64,000 nt of DNA from Taxillus chinensis (lineage: Eukaryota > Streptophyta > Magnoliopsida > Santalales > Loranthaceae). Location: NCBI GenBank assembly GCA_023512835.1, contig CM042085.1, positions 9,160,062 to 9,224,061 on the forward strand, written 5' to 3'. Shown here piece after piece: positions 49,049 to 61,013 of the stretch (the stretch's first letter is position 1; each line of letters begins with the position of its first letter). The notes under the pieces are model-generated. The model did no database searches. It was not told where the DNA came from and worked only from the letters and a program-made list of their open reading frames with translations. The translations under genes were made by a program, and so were the position numbers.

Positions 49049-50857
49049 CACTTACAATAGTGAAGGGTGGTGAGAACTTGCAATAGAATATTTCCCTCTA
49101 CTCGTGATGTGTTTTGTTGGAGCTTCTGCGGCCTGGTTTTTTGGTCATTCACAATACCCAGATGTCATGTCATTGTGGGGGGATTTCTTTCATGAGGGCA
49201 TTGGCTTTTTAGGCTTTCAATTTAGGTTGGCTTCTTTGGCTGAGGAAACGTGAATTGGTTTTGTATACTTTGTCTATTTCCTTATTTTATTGCTTCGATG
49301 TGTGACTTCTTCATATTTGCAAAAACAATTCTAACACTGGCGTTGGTAAATTGGGAATAATAAGTTCGTATCTTCTAAAGTTAAAGACAAATAAAAATTC
49401 AAAACACCGCCAAATATAACAAAATTTAAAAATATTTTTATAAAATCATAGTTTTAAGTTGCTACTAGAGAAAAATATTTATAAAATTGCAGTTTTAATT
49501 TAAGTTGCTCCGTACTTTGTTCATTAGTCAATATATTTTACTTCTTTACATAAAATTTAATTTTGAACTTTACAAGGTTCCTTGGACAGTCGAACATTTA
49601 CTTACTTTTTTTCCTTCTTTCAGGAGAGGTATTTTCACACCTAGTGTTAATACCTTTTCACCTGAGGTTTTTTATTTTAAAAAAATAGCAATGCCTTTTA
49701 AGAAAGAAGTTAGCAGAGCTCATCAGTTTAGCTAAGTTTAATTTAACTGTGAATACTTCAAGATTGTTTGTAAGAGTAATAATAGAGTAGGAGACAACGT
49801 AAACGTATGATATGACACTATAATCACTTTTAGATTTACAAGTTCATTTAAAGGTATATTCTATTTAAGTGTAACAATGTCACTTTTATTTACATTTTGA
49901 TAATCTAAAATTTAAAAATAATTTATTTAGTCATGAGATGAAAGTTATTATAACTATAAAAAAGGCTTCACTATGGACTCACCCTTGGATGTGTATGCAT
50001 ATATAAAAGACCAAAAATTATTTTGCAGGATATTAATTATACTATTTTTTTTTGTATTAAAGGGTTAACAATGTTTAGTATTTCTCACACATAGTTTTGT
50101 TCAATTTTGTTAATCCTATGACAAATGAAATCAATTGCAACTTGTTTCATATTGGCAAGCCATTGAAGGTGCTCAAGCATATTTTGTTGAGACTTGAGAG
50201 CAACTTGTTGAGGGGTCATCAATAGTAGGATTATCATATATTAGTTAACATAGGATGTCAATGATGCCCAGAGTGCATTGCCTAGTTTATTGGGTAATTT
50301 AAGTTATGTAAAAGTAATTACAATTTGGAAACCAATAACTATCTAGGCAATGATAGCAAATGAGGAAAGGAAAAAATAATTTTCAAATAAATAAAGTAAA
50401 AGTTGAAGTATGGAATGCACCAAAACACCTTATTTTTCCTTGGTTTTCCTAGGAGAGAGTATAGGTAAGCCATGAGCAACGCAAAGAGATTAAAAACAAG
50501 AAAATATCCTTATCATTTACTTACCAACAGGATTTGCATGACATCATAAGTAAGATAGGGCATCAAACACTAAAAAAATTAGAAAGGTAAAGAATATCAT
50601 TCATAGCTTTAGATAAATGGTTTTTTGAACAAAAGAAAATGAGGACTTTAATTTTATTTTTTTTTAAGAAAGTGTTTTCGTTTTACCCTTGAAATTCTAG
50701 ACGCATAGACCTATTTTAAAATTTTGAAAAGCTACAGAATGAAAAGTCCTTCAAAATTGTTTAAGCCCATTATCAACCAACCCAATGAAGTCACTTCCCA
50801 TCATTGACCTCCTTCCTTACGAATTCAAAATCAGTGACTTGTTTGCGAAAGCCAAGA
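49049..50857. other. OBGM-PPR intergenic region
   Basis: OBGM 3' UTR then AT-rich DNA. No gene, no recognisable transposon. Confidence 0.4.
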
Positions 50858-52605
50858 ATGCGAGCAGCATCGCTGGTGTGGCAGAGGAGGCTCTTTCCAG
50901 CCATACACCGCACCATCGCGGTTCGCTACCACAGACCCTCTGGCTTCACCTTCACCTCCTCCTTCTGCACCGAGCCATCGCCTGTGTCCCCAGAACCGAG
51001 CTTGGAATCGAATCGGGACGAGGCACAAAGCAGCAGCTTGTCCTGGAGAATCGAAAGCCTCCAAACAGGACACACCATCGGGTCTGTTTTCCAGAGCTGG
51101 ATGGGCGACGGATTTGCCATTGACAGAGGCCTCATTCTCCTCGCCATTAATCGCTTAAGGAGGTTCAGGATGAACATGCGCGCTCTTGAGGTTCAGTCTC
51201 ACTTCATGCGCTGTACGTGTTTGCTAAAATGTCTCTTCGAAATATGATTGTTCCATTTGCATGTGAACGATGACTTAAACACAATCTCGCCAGCCTCTAA
51301 AGTTTTTGACCCAGGTATTTGATTTGCGTTTTGGCTGTTTCTGTTTTTTTATTGGGCAGGTCATGGAATGGGTGATCAGGGAAAAACCCTATAGACCAAA
51401 GGAGCTAGACTATTCCTTATTACTGGAATTAACCTGTAAGGTTCATGGGATAGAACAAGGTGAGAGGCTTTTCTCCTGTGTCCCCCCGGAGTTCAGAAAT
51501 GAAGTACTCTATGGCAGCCTCGTCACCGCGTGCTTGGACAAAGGCCTCATAAGGCTTCCCCTGGCGTATATGAAGAAGATGAGGGAGCTCGGTCACCCTA
51601 TGACACACCTAATCTTCAATCGCCTCATACTACTCCACTCCTCACCTCGCCGCAAGAAATCCATTCCGGGGATTCTCACCCAAATGAAGGCCGATAAGGT
51701 GCCTTGGCATGTCTCCACCTACAACATTCTCATGAAAATTGAAGCTGGTGAGCATAACATTGGAGGGCTGATGAGGGTTTACGATGATATGAAGAGAGCA
51801 AAAAGTTGAACCAAATGAGATATCCTATTGTGTATTAGCGTTGGCACATGGAGTAGCAAAGTTGTATACGGCTTTGGAGGCCTATGTTGAGGATGTGGAG
51901 AGGTCTGCAACAGGGACTAACTGGTCTACTCTAGATGTTTTAATTATACTGTATGGGTATTTAGGGAAGAGGGAGGAGGTTGAAAGAACATGGGGCAAGG
52001 TGAAGGAACTCCCCCATGTGAGGTCAAAGAGTTACATTCTAGCAGTTGAGGCATTTGGGAGGATGGGCGAGCTGGTTCGAGCAGAAGAGATTTTCTCGGA
52101 AATGAAATTAGATGAGGGTTTGAAGTCTACTGAACAATTCAATTCGATAATTTCTGTGTATTGCAAGCTTGGATTTGTAAATAAAGCGTCTAAGGTTTAT
52201 AGGGAGATGAAGGTCAGTGGATGCCAACCAAATGGTATAACTTATCGGCACCTTGTACTGGGCTGCCTGAAGGCGGGATTGGTTGAGGAATCCTTGAAAA
52301 CCTTGGAGTTAGCCATGAACCTGAAAACTAGCCTCCGTGTCAAGAAATCAACCCCGTGGTTGGAGACTACTCTTTCAATAGTAGAAATGTTTGCAGAGAG
52401 GGGTGATGTGGAGAATGCAGAGAAGCTGTTTGAAGAACTGGATAAAACCAAGTATAGCAGGCATACTTTTGTGTATAATACCCTGATCAAGGCTTATGTG
52501 AAGGCCAAGGTTTATGATCCCAGTCTTCTGACAAGAATGATACTAGCAGGTTCCAGGCCAGATGCTGAGACCTACAGTCTGATGAAACTTGCAGAGCAGT
52601 TTTGA
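50858..52605 (+). CDS. P-class PPR protein, mitochondrial type (2 exons, frameshifted)
   Basis: Exon 1 50858-51190 (start MRAASLVWQRRLF, an Arg-rich organelle presequence) and exon 2 51360-52605. The donor GAG/GTTCAG and acceptor GGGCAG keep frame and join ALE to VMEWVIREKPYRPKELDY. The tandem ~35-residue helical repeats (STYNILMKIEAGEHNIGGLM; QFNSIISVYCKLGFVNKASK; FVYNTLIKAYVKAKVYDPSL) are P-type PPRs, with no E or DYW extension. PPR proteins bind organelle RNA base by base. One extra A in the A5 run at 51800-51804 makes the frame stop at 51807-51809 (KRAKS, stop). Shifting one base restores the expected KRAKVEPNEISYC and the frame runs on to 52605. Removing that base gives about 525 aa. It is either a base-calling error or a recent disabling mutation. 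Family members I recall are close to Arabidopsis At1g07590. Confidence 0.85.
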
Positions 52606-52661
52606 CTGTGAGTTTTTAGCCACCTGCTGTGCTAAGATGTAGTATTTCACTGATTTTTATC

Positions 52662-52667
52662 AATAAA
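52662..52667 (+). terminator. Polyadenylation signal of PPR gene
   Basis: AATAAA 57 nt after the PPR stop codon, in a T-rich context. Confidence 0.6.
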
Positions 52668-52699
52668 AAATATAATGTGATGTATTGGTGTTAATGCAA

Positions 52700-53559
52700 G
52701 ACTATAGCACCAGAAGCTAAAATTGGGATAATCATCCTGGAATGAAACGACACTTATTTGCAGTCCCTCATAGGGTCATTACAAGCCTGCCTCAAATGAA
52801 ACGACACTTATTTGTGTTTTTTTAAAAACAAAATCAGAAATTAATATGTAGCGGAAGATTGTTAACACTGATTAATCCTCACATTGTTATGTTAGGGGGA
52901 AGATTTAGAATTAGATATGAAGATTTGATCTGATTTTCGGAGATTGAACTATTCTGTAAATTATGTAGGCACTTGGAGGGGCTTGTCCTTCACCATGTGC
53001 TTTCACAGTTCATAGAAATCTTTAAACCAATTTACAAGCATAATTTTGACCTACTAATTGTACTAACTGTGCATTGGTTCAATCGACCCACTTCTATCCT
53101 AACCGACACATTAAGCCGACACACCGTATGATCAAAAGTTCTTGCTCAATTATACAAATGACTAACTTTTCAAATCTCTAAATACGAGTCATTACAATTT
53201 CAGTCTAGGACCGTCCCCTGGATAAGACCTCAATGCTCAAGTCCACTTTAGGATTGTCCCCTCAATGGGATCTCGATGCTCAAGTAAAAGAAATGTAGTA
53301 ATTCAATATACAAGCCTCTCAATAACAATATCACACTTAAGGAAAACATTGCACATTCAAACATAGTTAAGACACCTCAAATACGCCAACTTAGTTTTAG
53401 AAACTCTCCACATCGACCATGATGATGATAACTCTCCATATCGAGCACATGAGGTAGATTTCCTCTCGCATTAGTCGCTCTAGCTCCCGTATCGATCACA
53501 TTGACCATGTCAACCATGTCAACCACTCCACATCGATCACATGTCTTAATTGATCGGTA
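52700..53559 (-). mobile_element. Decayed LTR remnants
   Basis: CTAAATACGAGTCATTACA (to 53189) is the family-A LTR terminus with adjoining internal words (TAGGACCGTCCCC twice). 53400-53540 repeats at 55253-55375 (GATGATGATAACTCTCCATATC). Heavily mutated. Confidence 0.45.
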
Positions 53560-55250
53560 ATTCGCAAGTGTACGAATCGTTTATTTGTACACTTTGGGTA
53601 TATTTTTTGTAATTGATCGATACCCCAAAGAAAGGGGCCAAAAACTTGATCGGTAATTCGCAAGTGTATGAATCGTGAAAAGTAATAAAGTTGATTTTAA
53701 GTCTGGTAGTTGAACCCAAAAGAAGGATGAACAATTTAAAAATTTTAAACTAGCTTAAAAGGTGATTTTGATTGAAATAATACAAACACTTGAACTAATT
53801 TAAACAAATTGTTTTAAAAAATGTGAGAGATAGAAAATACTTTTAAAAGTAGAAAGAAATTCAATTTATGAAAGAGATTGAAGTTAAAATTTCATTTGAT
53901 GTATTTTTCTAAAGATTATACCTTAGTTCAATCTAATTATTTCATTGTGATCATTGTTTAATATCCAATCTCTAATACACGAATTAGCTTTTTTCAAGTA
54001 CCATATTTATGTATACACCCTAGCATGGGGCACGGGTGATTGTTTAAGTTTTGGGTTATTTAGTCTAGAACTAACACCATACCTACTTTTTAACTTAGTA
54101 TCTTAGGTTTTACATCGGCTTTCTCAAATTTTGTAACCTCTAATTTGAGTATTTTGATTTTCAAGAATTATGTTTCATTTTCAATAAACACTCATAAGGT
54201 AAAAAAAAGATTAAATTAAAAAATTACAAGTTAATCCATTATATCAAACTCCATCCTAACCTCAATCTAGGGTTTTTAAGCTGCCATAATTTGGTTGAAG
54301 ACAAACAAATTTATAACACGTGGATTTAAAAGAATATAAAAAGAATTGATTGTTCATTTTGACCAAGAATTTGCAAGGTTGATATTTTTTTTCAAGTATA
54401 ATGCCTTCAAGCTCCAATTGATTTTCAAACCTTCTTCAAATCTCCCTTTCTCTACTATAGATTATGGTAGAATGGTATAATAATGGATGATTTGATGCTC
54501 CTTTTATAGCCTCCAAAGTTTGGATTTGAATTTTGAACTCGTATTTCTTCATTATTTCACCATTATTCCTTTAACTAAATGCCTCCATTTAATCTCTTGT
54601 AACTCAACTCCTCATTTGAATTTGAATTTGAAAAGAAATTAAATATCTATCACTTATTTGAATCTGAAAAGACTCCTGTCCCAATGCAAAGTACTTCATT
54701 TAAATTTGAATTTCATCTTTTAATTGTACTTTGACTTAAGAGTTTATGCTTATTTCTTATCCAAATGAGTTCCTTCCAGAAGGGAACAAAGGAGATGTCA
54801 TTGTGAAGATTCTAACGCCGGAATTTGGGATTGGTCGGGTGAAGAAGGCTTCACCCGACCTTCACCCGACCACCTCGATTTCCCTAACCAAAAGGATGTT
54901 TTCTTCACCGAGGCTTTAAGACTCTAAATATGCAAAAATTGGCTTCGCCTGACCTAGTTAGGTGAAGAGTCCTTCACCCGACCTTCACTTGACCAACTTA
55001 AAATTCATCTGCCGTGGTTTTTAGGTCTTTGGGATTCCAACTTCATTCCGATGATTTGGTGAATTCTTCCTTGATTCTTGAATTCCTGTCAAAATATCAC
55101 AAAATTCCAAGAAATCCTCTATTCCAAGTTAAGACATAAAAAATATAACAATATAGCTTAATTGGACAATAAATGAAGCAAAATAATATGAAAATACACT
55201 CAAAATGACCCTAAAAAGATAGTAAAAAGCCCCCTGATCAACCACAAACC
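53560..55250. repeat. Dispersed repeat C, copy 2, between direct repeats
   Basis: Similar to 43300-44580. Its start carries two copies of TTGATCGGTAATTCGCAAGT (53548 and 53646). It is flanked on both sides by the ~120-bp sequence with GATGATAACTCTCCATATC. 54830-54985 repeats TTCACCCGACC words. Confidence 0.5.
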
Positions 55251-57248
55251 TCACTAGGTTGACCATTATGATGATAACTCTCCATATCCACCGAATGAGG
55301 TCGATTTCCCTTTTCATTAGTTGATCTAGCTCCCAGATCAACCACATCGGCCACATGTCATAATTAATTCTAAGTCAACCAAACTATAATTACCTACTTC
55401 TACACAAAACTCAATTTATAATACCCTAAACATGGTTTCTAAGCCACAAGCATCAATCCTTAACATCTCGCTCACACCTAATTAGGTTTATATGAATTGT
55501 GGCACAATCATTCACTCAATACACATTATAGGGGTAAGATTAGGGTTCTAACACACTCACCCCCTTAACCTAACTCTATACAACCACAAACAAGGGTGAA
55601 CACAATAAGACAAAATCACTTACCTCGCCATGCCAAAATGGAAAGCCTTAATTTTCATGTTCTTCCTTTAAGGGTTCTTCTTCTTCACCTTTTCTCCCAG
55701 CACCTCTCTTCTTCTTCTTTCTCTCTCTTTCTAGTGCAAGACGGGACGATACACACGATCTATTTCTTTTACTCTTTCCCCTTTTCTTTTAAAATATATA
55801 TCTTATATTTTCTTTCTAATTAATTATTAAAAAATTATATTCTTCATCATTATTCAAGTATTTCAATTTACAAAAATACCCAAAACACTCAAACAAGCCA
55901 TTACCACTCTACAAGGCCTCGAACTCCAAAATGGACCCAAGTATAATCAAACTTTTTTATTTTTTGGGACTAACCACATGCTCATCTCAACTTACCCCAA
56001 CTCTAACTCCATGATGAGATCCACTCCTAGGACCAAGAATATGCAGGGTCCTCACAAGCAGACTGGTCGATCAAACAACCTAACCTTCATTTAACCACTT
56101 GCTTGATCGACCACCATTGATCAATTAAACCTCCAAACCTCTATGGAAGCATCCTAGTTGATCAAACTATTGAGATAGTGTTATATAAAGCAATATGTAA
56201 TCTTAATTATGTAAAGATTATTTCTGATTAATTAAAATGTATTTTGTTTAAGTATTTATTAAATTGCATTCTTGTGATTTTTTATGTAGCTGAGCATTAT
56301 GACACTCCATTACTTTTTAAAGTCTATTACTAGGTATGTGTGGGGCACATATAATATATTCACTAATTAAACTAGGTATAAAATTGGTTCATAATCATGA
56401 ATCAAGTTTGGGATGTTCTATTTTGATAAGATTGTGGTGTAGGTTATTTTCATAGTGGAAGTGATCTAATATAGGATCATTGTAAATAGTTTACAAATAG
56501 TAGCATTATTATGTATTTATACATATTGGACAGGACCATGATAGAATAAATTCTTCAACTAATCTACATTGCATTGTATGAAGAATTTTATATTCTATCG
56601 TTGGATGATTGATTTATGGATTGACTTTAATCTAGAACATTTGATGAACTCATGTATATAATTTATGTCTTTTGACTTATCAATGAGTAAGATATGTAGT
56701 GCTTCAAATACCTCGATATCTTAGATATATAATATTATAGATAGTAGGAGCGTCAAGTTAGGTGCATGAAATTCACTGCTTCGCTATGCGAGGAGTAATG
56801 ATATTCTCATGTTATTTAATTTGAAATTCTTGGATGAATCAAGTGCTTATAACTATACTGGATATAGTTTATTATAAATCCTAATTCATGATGAGATCAT
56901 GAATAGGTTGCCCATTAGAGAATTAATGGTAATACATGGACAAAGATATAATTAGAGAGGTCAACTAAAATCAATTAAAACATGTCTCTAATTATGAATA
57001 TCATAGTGGAGGATCATATCACATGGCAATTAGTTATATCAATCGACAAATCCTATGTTGCAGATTCTTATAATTATATCTGTTTAATCTTAGAGTACGT
57101 TTTAGTCCCCGATCGTGGCTCGGACTAAAACTAATAAATAATAATTTAATTGATTAATGAGATTAATTAATTAATTAATTATTAAAGCTTTGATTACGTA
57201 AGTCTATTTGGTCCCTCTTACTAGTATCGTTTATTCTTGTATGGAGTT
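55251..57248. other. Repeat-derived intergenic DNA
   Basis: 55430-56060 resembles the minus-strand body of a decayed family-A-type LTR (ACCTCGCCATGCC, ACAAGGCCTCGAACTCCAAA, ending GGGTCCTCACA). 56160-57240 is AT-rich without a gene. Confidence 0.4.
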
Positions 57249-58370
57249 GTCACGCCCCCAAATTCCAGGGAACCTGGAACTAGGAAAATGACTTCCCTTT
57301 CCCCGCACCCGATAGGTCAAGGGGTTGGTGACTAGCACCAATGGAGACTACACCGTGGTCTTGGTCTCAAATATGCAACCCCTGTATAGTCATATATCAA
57401 GGATAATCCCGTACTTTCCCCATATATCATCATGCATATAATAAGTCAAACAATCATACAGACATCACATCACAAACAAGTATGCAAATACAATTGTCCA
57501 CGGACCCATGTCCGGGATATCATATAAAACAATACGAAATATAATACTATATCATACATCAAAGTAGTGGGCGTCCTCTTGGAAGAAAGTCTTCCACTAG
57601 TCTCGGGTCACACCCCGAAAAAGGTAAACAACAAGTAGGGGTGAGCGACAAGCTCAATAGGTGACCTCAACACTCCATATCATGCAAACATACAAGTCTA
57701 TACTACATGCTCGTGTACTCGTGCACTCGTGTAGCGTGTACAATCATCGAACTCAACCTACAAACAAACATCAGAACCAGCCTGCCCACACAGACAGCTT
57801 GTCCACGATCCTCCACAGATCCCACTCAGGGCACTCAGCCCTAGCTTCACGAGCTCAACGGCTCAACCGAGGCCTTAACCTGTCCACGACACAATATGCC
57901 CGGCCACGGTTGCCACACAGGCTTGCCATCGGCGCATATGCCTGCCACGTCAACCATATAGCACCATCGGTGCATCACGGTGAGAACCCAACAAGTCATA
58001 GAGCCTAAGCCTTAATCCCTCAAACCAACATACCAACACCAATATGGTCTTAAAGTATACAACACTCCCTTTAAAACTGTAGCCAGTCTTCACCAATCGA
58101 TCCTTATTCCTTGACTAAGGAAAGAGATACCCATAGGATTTGTTTTCTTGAAATAAAAAGTCCCGGCATTGGGTTCCCATAGCATAACTAAGATAATATT
58201 ATTTTTGAGGATTTTTCTAAGATGTCTAACCCCACTTTTCAAAAATTCACCTCTACGAAAAACTAGATTTTTCCGAGATTTTACACTAAATCCCAATTTT
58301 CACATTTTGAAGGAGTGAGAATTAATTTTTCTAGTATTTTTCTTTGAATCCAAATGGGGGGTATTTCGTT

Positions 58371-58427
58371 ATTTACATTGTAACTTAATACTTAAATGTG
58401 TAGATGGGTATGGGTTACAATGTAAAT
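58371..58427. other. Conserved LTR stem-loop
   Basis: ATTTACATTGTAAC (58371-58384) pairs perfectly with GTTACAATGTAAAT (58414-58427) across a 29-nt loop. Related stems occur at 19730-19787 and 45566-45614. Confidence 0.8.
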
Positions 58428-58444
58428 AGTCCAAATCCAAGTGT

Positions 58445-58700
58445 AGTCCAAGGGTCCGGTTACACTGTTAGAGCTGCGACTCAGTAGCGCAGAACCTGCA
58501 GCGCGCCTCGGAGACTCGTAGAATGGAGTCGCGACTTGTAGACTACAGTAGCGCGTTTCGAAGACTCGAAGCGGGTCTTCGATCATCGACTTTCGGGACT
58601 ACAAACTACGAACTACGAACCTTCGAACTACGAACTACAGACTATGAGTCTACGAACTACGACCCTACGACCCAGAACTTCGGATCTTCGTCATTTCGAC
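58445..58700. repeat. LTR core repeat, CTACGAACTACGAAC type
   Basis: Repeated ACTACGAAC, ACTCGTAGA and CTACGACCC words at the place where other family-A LTRs have TTCGAA or TAGTCCGG repeats. Confidence 0.7.
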
Positions 58701-59033
58701 CCAATGCGCGCCCTGTGGTACTGCTTCATCATCGTTTCCCTTTCTTAAATGCGGAACCAAACCAGTTGTAAGACCCGCAAAATTTTTAGCTATTTAAGTT
58801 CTTACTTAAAGAATAATAATAATAAAATAATAATAATGTTATTGTTAACAATAGTTAGAAAGGATATTTTAGATATTATCACGATAAAAATAAGCACCCA
58901 ATATAGTCATTCAAATAGCATGTGATAAGTAGCCGTTATGAATAGTATCCGTCCGTTATGAATAGTATCCGTTTGGACTTCCATAAATAGGTATGATCAT
59001 GAGATTTTATTTATAAGAAAGTATAGAAGTAAG

Positions 59034-59314
59034 AAGAATAATAATAAGAGTTATGGCATCAAGTTCTCAAGATCGCTATCCGAGAATAGTGTACGCGATG
59101 AAGATCGGCGAGCAATACGACTTGAAGTTACAAAGCTATGCTTTGCTATAGATGAGCTAAATGCTCGTGTCCAATGGCTGCAATATAATGCAACGAGATA
59201 CAGGGAGAAGTTTGAGGTTATTCGTGCGACAACCACGACAATGTTAGCCAAGGGTTATGCAGCTCTCTACCGGCCGAAGCACAACACGTCTTACGCACAT
59301 ACGCTAATATAATT
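59034..59314 (+). pseudogene. Coding-like open frame in LTR U3 (ORF-a)
   Basis: An uninterrupted frame of about 93 codons, without an in-frame ATG, ends in TAA. It includes DEDRRAIRLEVTKLCFAIDE and QWLQYNATRYREKFEVI, polar and coiled-coil-like. An ATG in the neighbouring frame at 59054 (ASSSQDRYPR) would join it after one indel. No family recognised. The solo family-B LTR lacks this segment. Confidence 0.4.
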
Positions 59315-60180
59315 CAAGAAATTTTACGAAGGCCATAGAATATGATATTAATGTTTATGTTTAGGATTATAATATTTTATGTTATAATGTTATCTTACTT
59401 TATTGTTTATTGATTATGCAATTATATTATTTTATCCGCATAAATATTAAATATGTTATAAAAAAATTAATAATAAAATAATTTCTTATATGTCATAAAA
59501 ATTTTAGATGCTATATATTATGTCATTTAGTTTCAGTAAACCAAATTACTATGGGTAGGTAAGTATTACAAGCCTTAACTTTACCAAAAGTATAAAACAT
59601 AGGTAAGGCCCAAAAATTTGAATGAGGCAGATTCTGGAGGTCCCATTCAAAAATTCATAACTTGAGTTATATAGATCCAATTGACATAAAACCAAATCCC
59701 ATTTGTTCATTTATGACTTAGATAAAACGTGTAAAAATTTCAGAATTTAATATGAAGCCAATCAATTCCAGAATTTAAAATACTACACATAGGTTTAGTA
59801 TGAACGGGTAAACATTTTAGTATGACTTTAAAATTCAATAACTTTTGTTATACATATTCAAAAATTATAAAATTGATACCCATTTGTAGATATTTGAGTT
59901 AGTAATGCAATACAATTGGCCATTTGTCAAAAACTACAAAATTAAAAACGTTATAATTGAATTAGTAGGGAGTACACCAATGTGGACTTTTGATGCCAAA
60001 GGAACCTTCTAGGTTGAAAAGTCTTAAAACATTTTTTAAATGGCAGGAGAAGATACCCACGTTTTAAGAGAGGATAATAGGAATAAAATAAAGTATTTTA
60101 TATATTTTACATAATTTAATTTGATGCCAAAGTCAAATTCATACACTATTTTCACACTACACACCTACCACCATCCTTGC

Positions 60181-60190
60181 CTATATAAGG
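60181..60190 (+). promoter_or_regulatory. TATA box of family-B LTR
   Basis: CTATATAAGG, followed about 30 bp later by a pyrimidine-rich start-site context. Confidence 0.6.
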
Positions 60191-60394
60191 AGTGTCTTGC
60201 CTCTCCTCTTAAGCACAAATCCCTCAAGCCACACCACGAAATTTCCCTCTCAAAACACTCCCTTAAGCCCTCTTAACATCCCAAATACTCTACTCAAATC
60301 CTCTTTTGCTTTTGGTACTTACCAAGCGTCGAAGTTCTACGAAAGGTAATACTTAAGATTTTTGAAATTTTTAAGTCGCTTCTTATTTATTATG

Positions 60395-60530
60395 TAGATC
60401 TATATGGTTGGTTTTACCACCTCATATATACTATATTCATGGTTGGTTTTACCACCTTACATATGTTATTTATATGATTAGTTGTACCACCTCGTATATA
60501 CATACATGGTTGGCCTTGCCACCTCATATA
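60395..60530. repeat. Minisatellite in family-B LTR
   Basis: Four units of about 37 bp built on GGTTGGTTTTACCACCTC plus an AT-rich spacer. Confidence 0.85.
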
Positions 60531-60678
60531 CATACCTGTGTAATTATTTTAAATTATAGTATTTTATCATAGCGTTGTCATTCTATAATTCAAGTGAAAA
60601 GATGAGAATATTAACTTATGTTTTTATTTTTATTTTAAGGTTCTAGATATCGGAAGATTGTAAGGAACGACTTCCAAA

Positions 60679-61013
60679 ATGAATTCCCCCGACAATCGCC
60701 CTTCTTCTTCTGCAACCCCAATTGTTAATGCTTCAACCTCACAGCTATCCCCATCCTTATCTCCTCCTGATCTTCCCTTTAGACCCGTGTCTAATATCCC
60801 CTCATGGTTAAGATGGAAGACACGTAGGAAAAATAAGCTTATCGCACGTCTTTTCCGTTCACCCAATACAAGAAGTAAATCTTATTCAAAAAACTCTCAA
60901 GGCATATAACCTAGTTAGTGCACAACTCAAGGCTTATGATGCATGGGATCGAAATAGGATATGGAACAGCAATAGAAGTGGGAACCCAAATTAATATTCA
61001 ACCCCACAAGCAC
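60679..61013 (+). pseudogene. Coding-like open frame(s) in LTR R/U5 (ORF-b)
   Basis: An ATG at 60679 opens a Ser/Pro-rich then Lys/Arg-rich frame (MNSPDNRPSSSATP, RWKTRRKNKLIARLF) ending at 60909. An overlapping frame continues coding-like to a TAA near 60992 (EVNLIQKTLKAYNLVSAQLK, YDAWDRNRIWN). One base shift near 60870 would join them into about 105 codons. No family recognised. Absent from the solo family-B LTR. Confidence 0.4.

Larger units (their letters stand above)
57249..58766 (-). mobile_element. Family-A LTR interrupted by family-B element
   Basis: Starts TGTCACGCCCCC like the family-A LTRs and follows them for 1.5 kb, including GTGAGCGACAAGCTC and the ATTTACATTGTAAC stem-loop. It then stops at 58766 where the family-B LTR begins. 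The remaining ~650 bp should lie beyond the family-B element, outside the window. Confidence 0.85.

Noticed and set aside
51841..52605. A separate second PPR gene downstream
   Set aside because: It is the continuation of the upstream PPR frame after a one-base shift, with no own start, leader or presequence.
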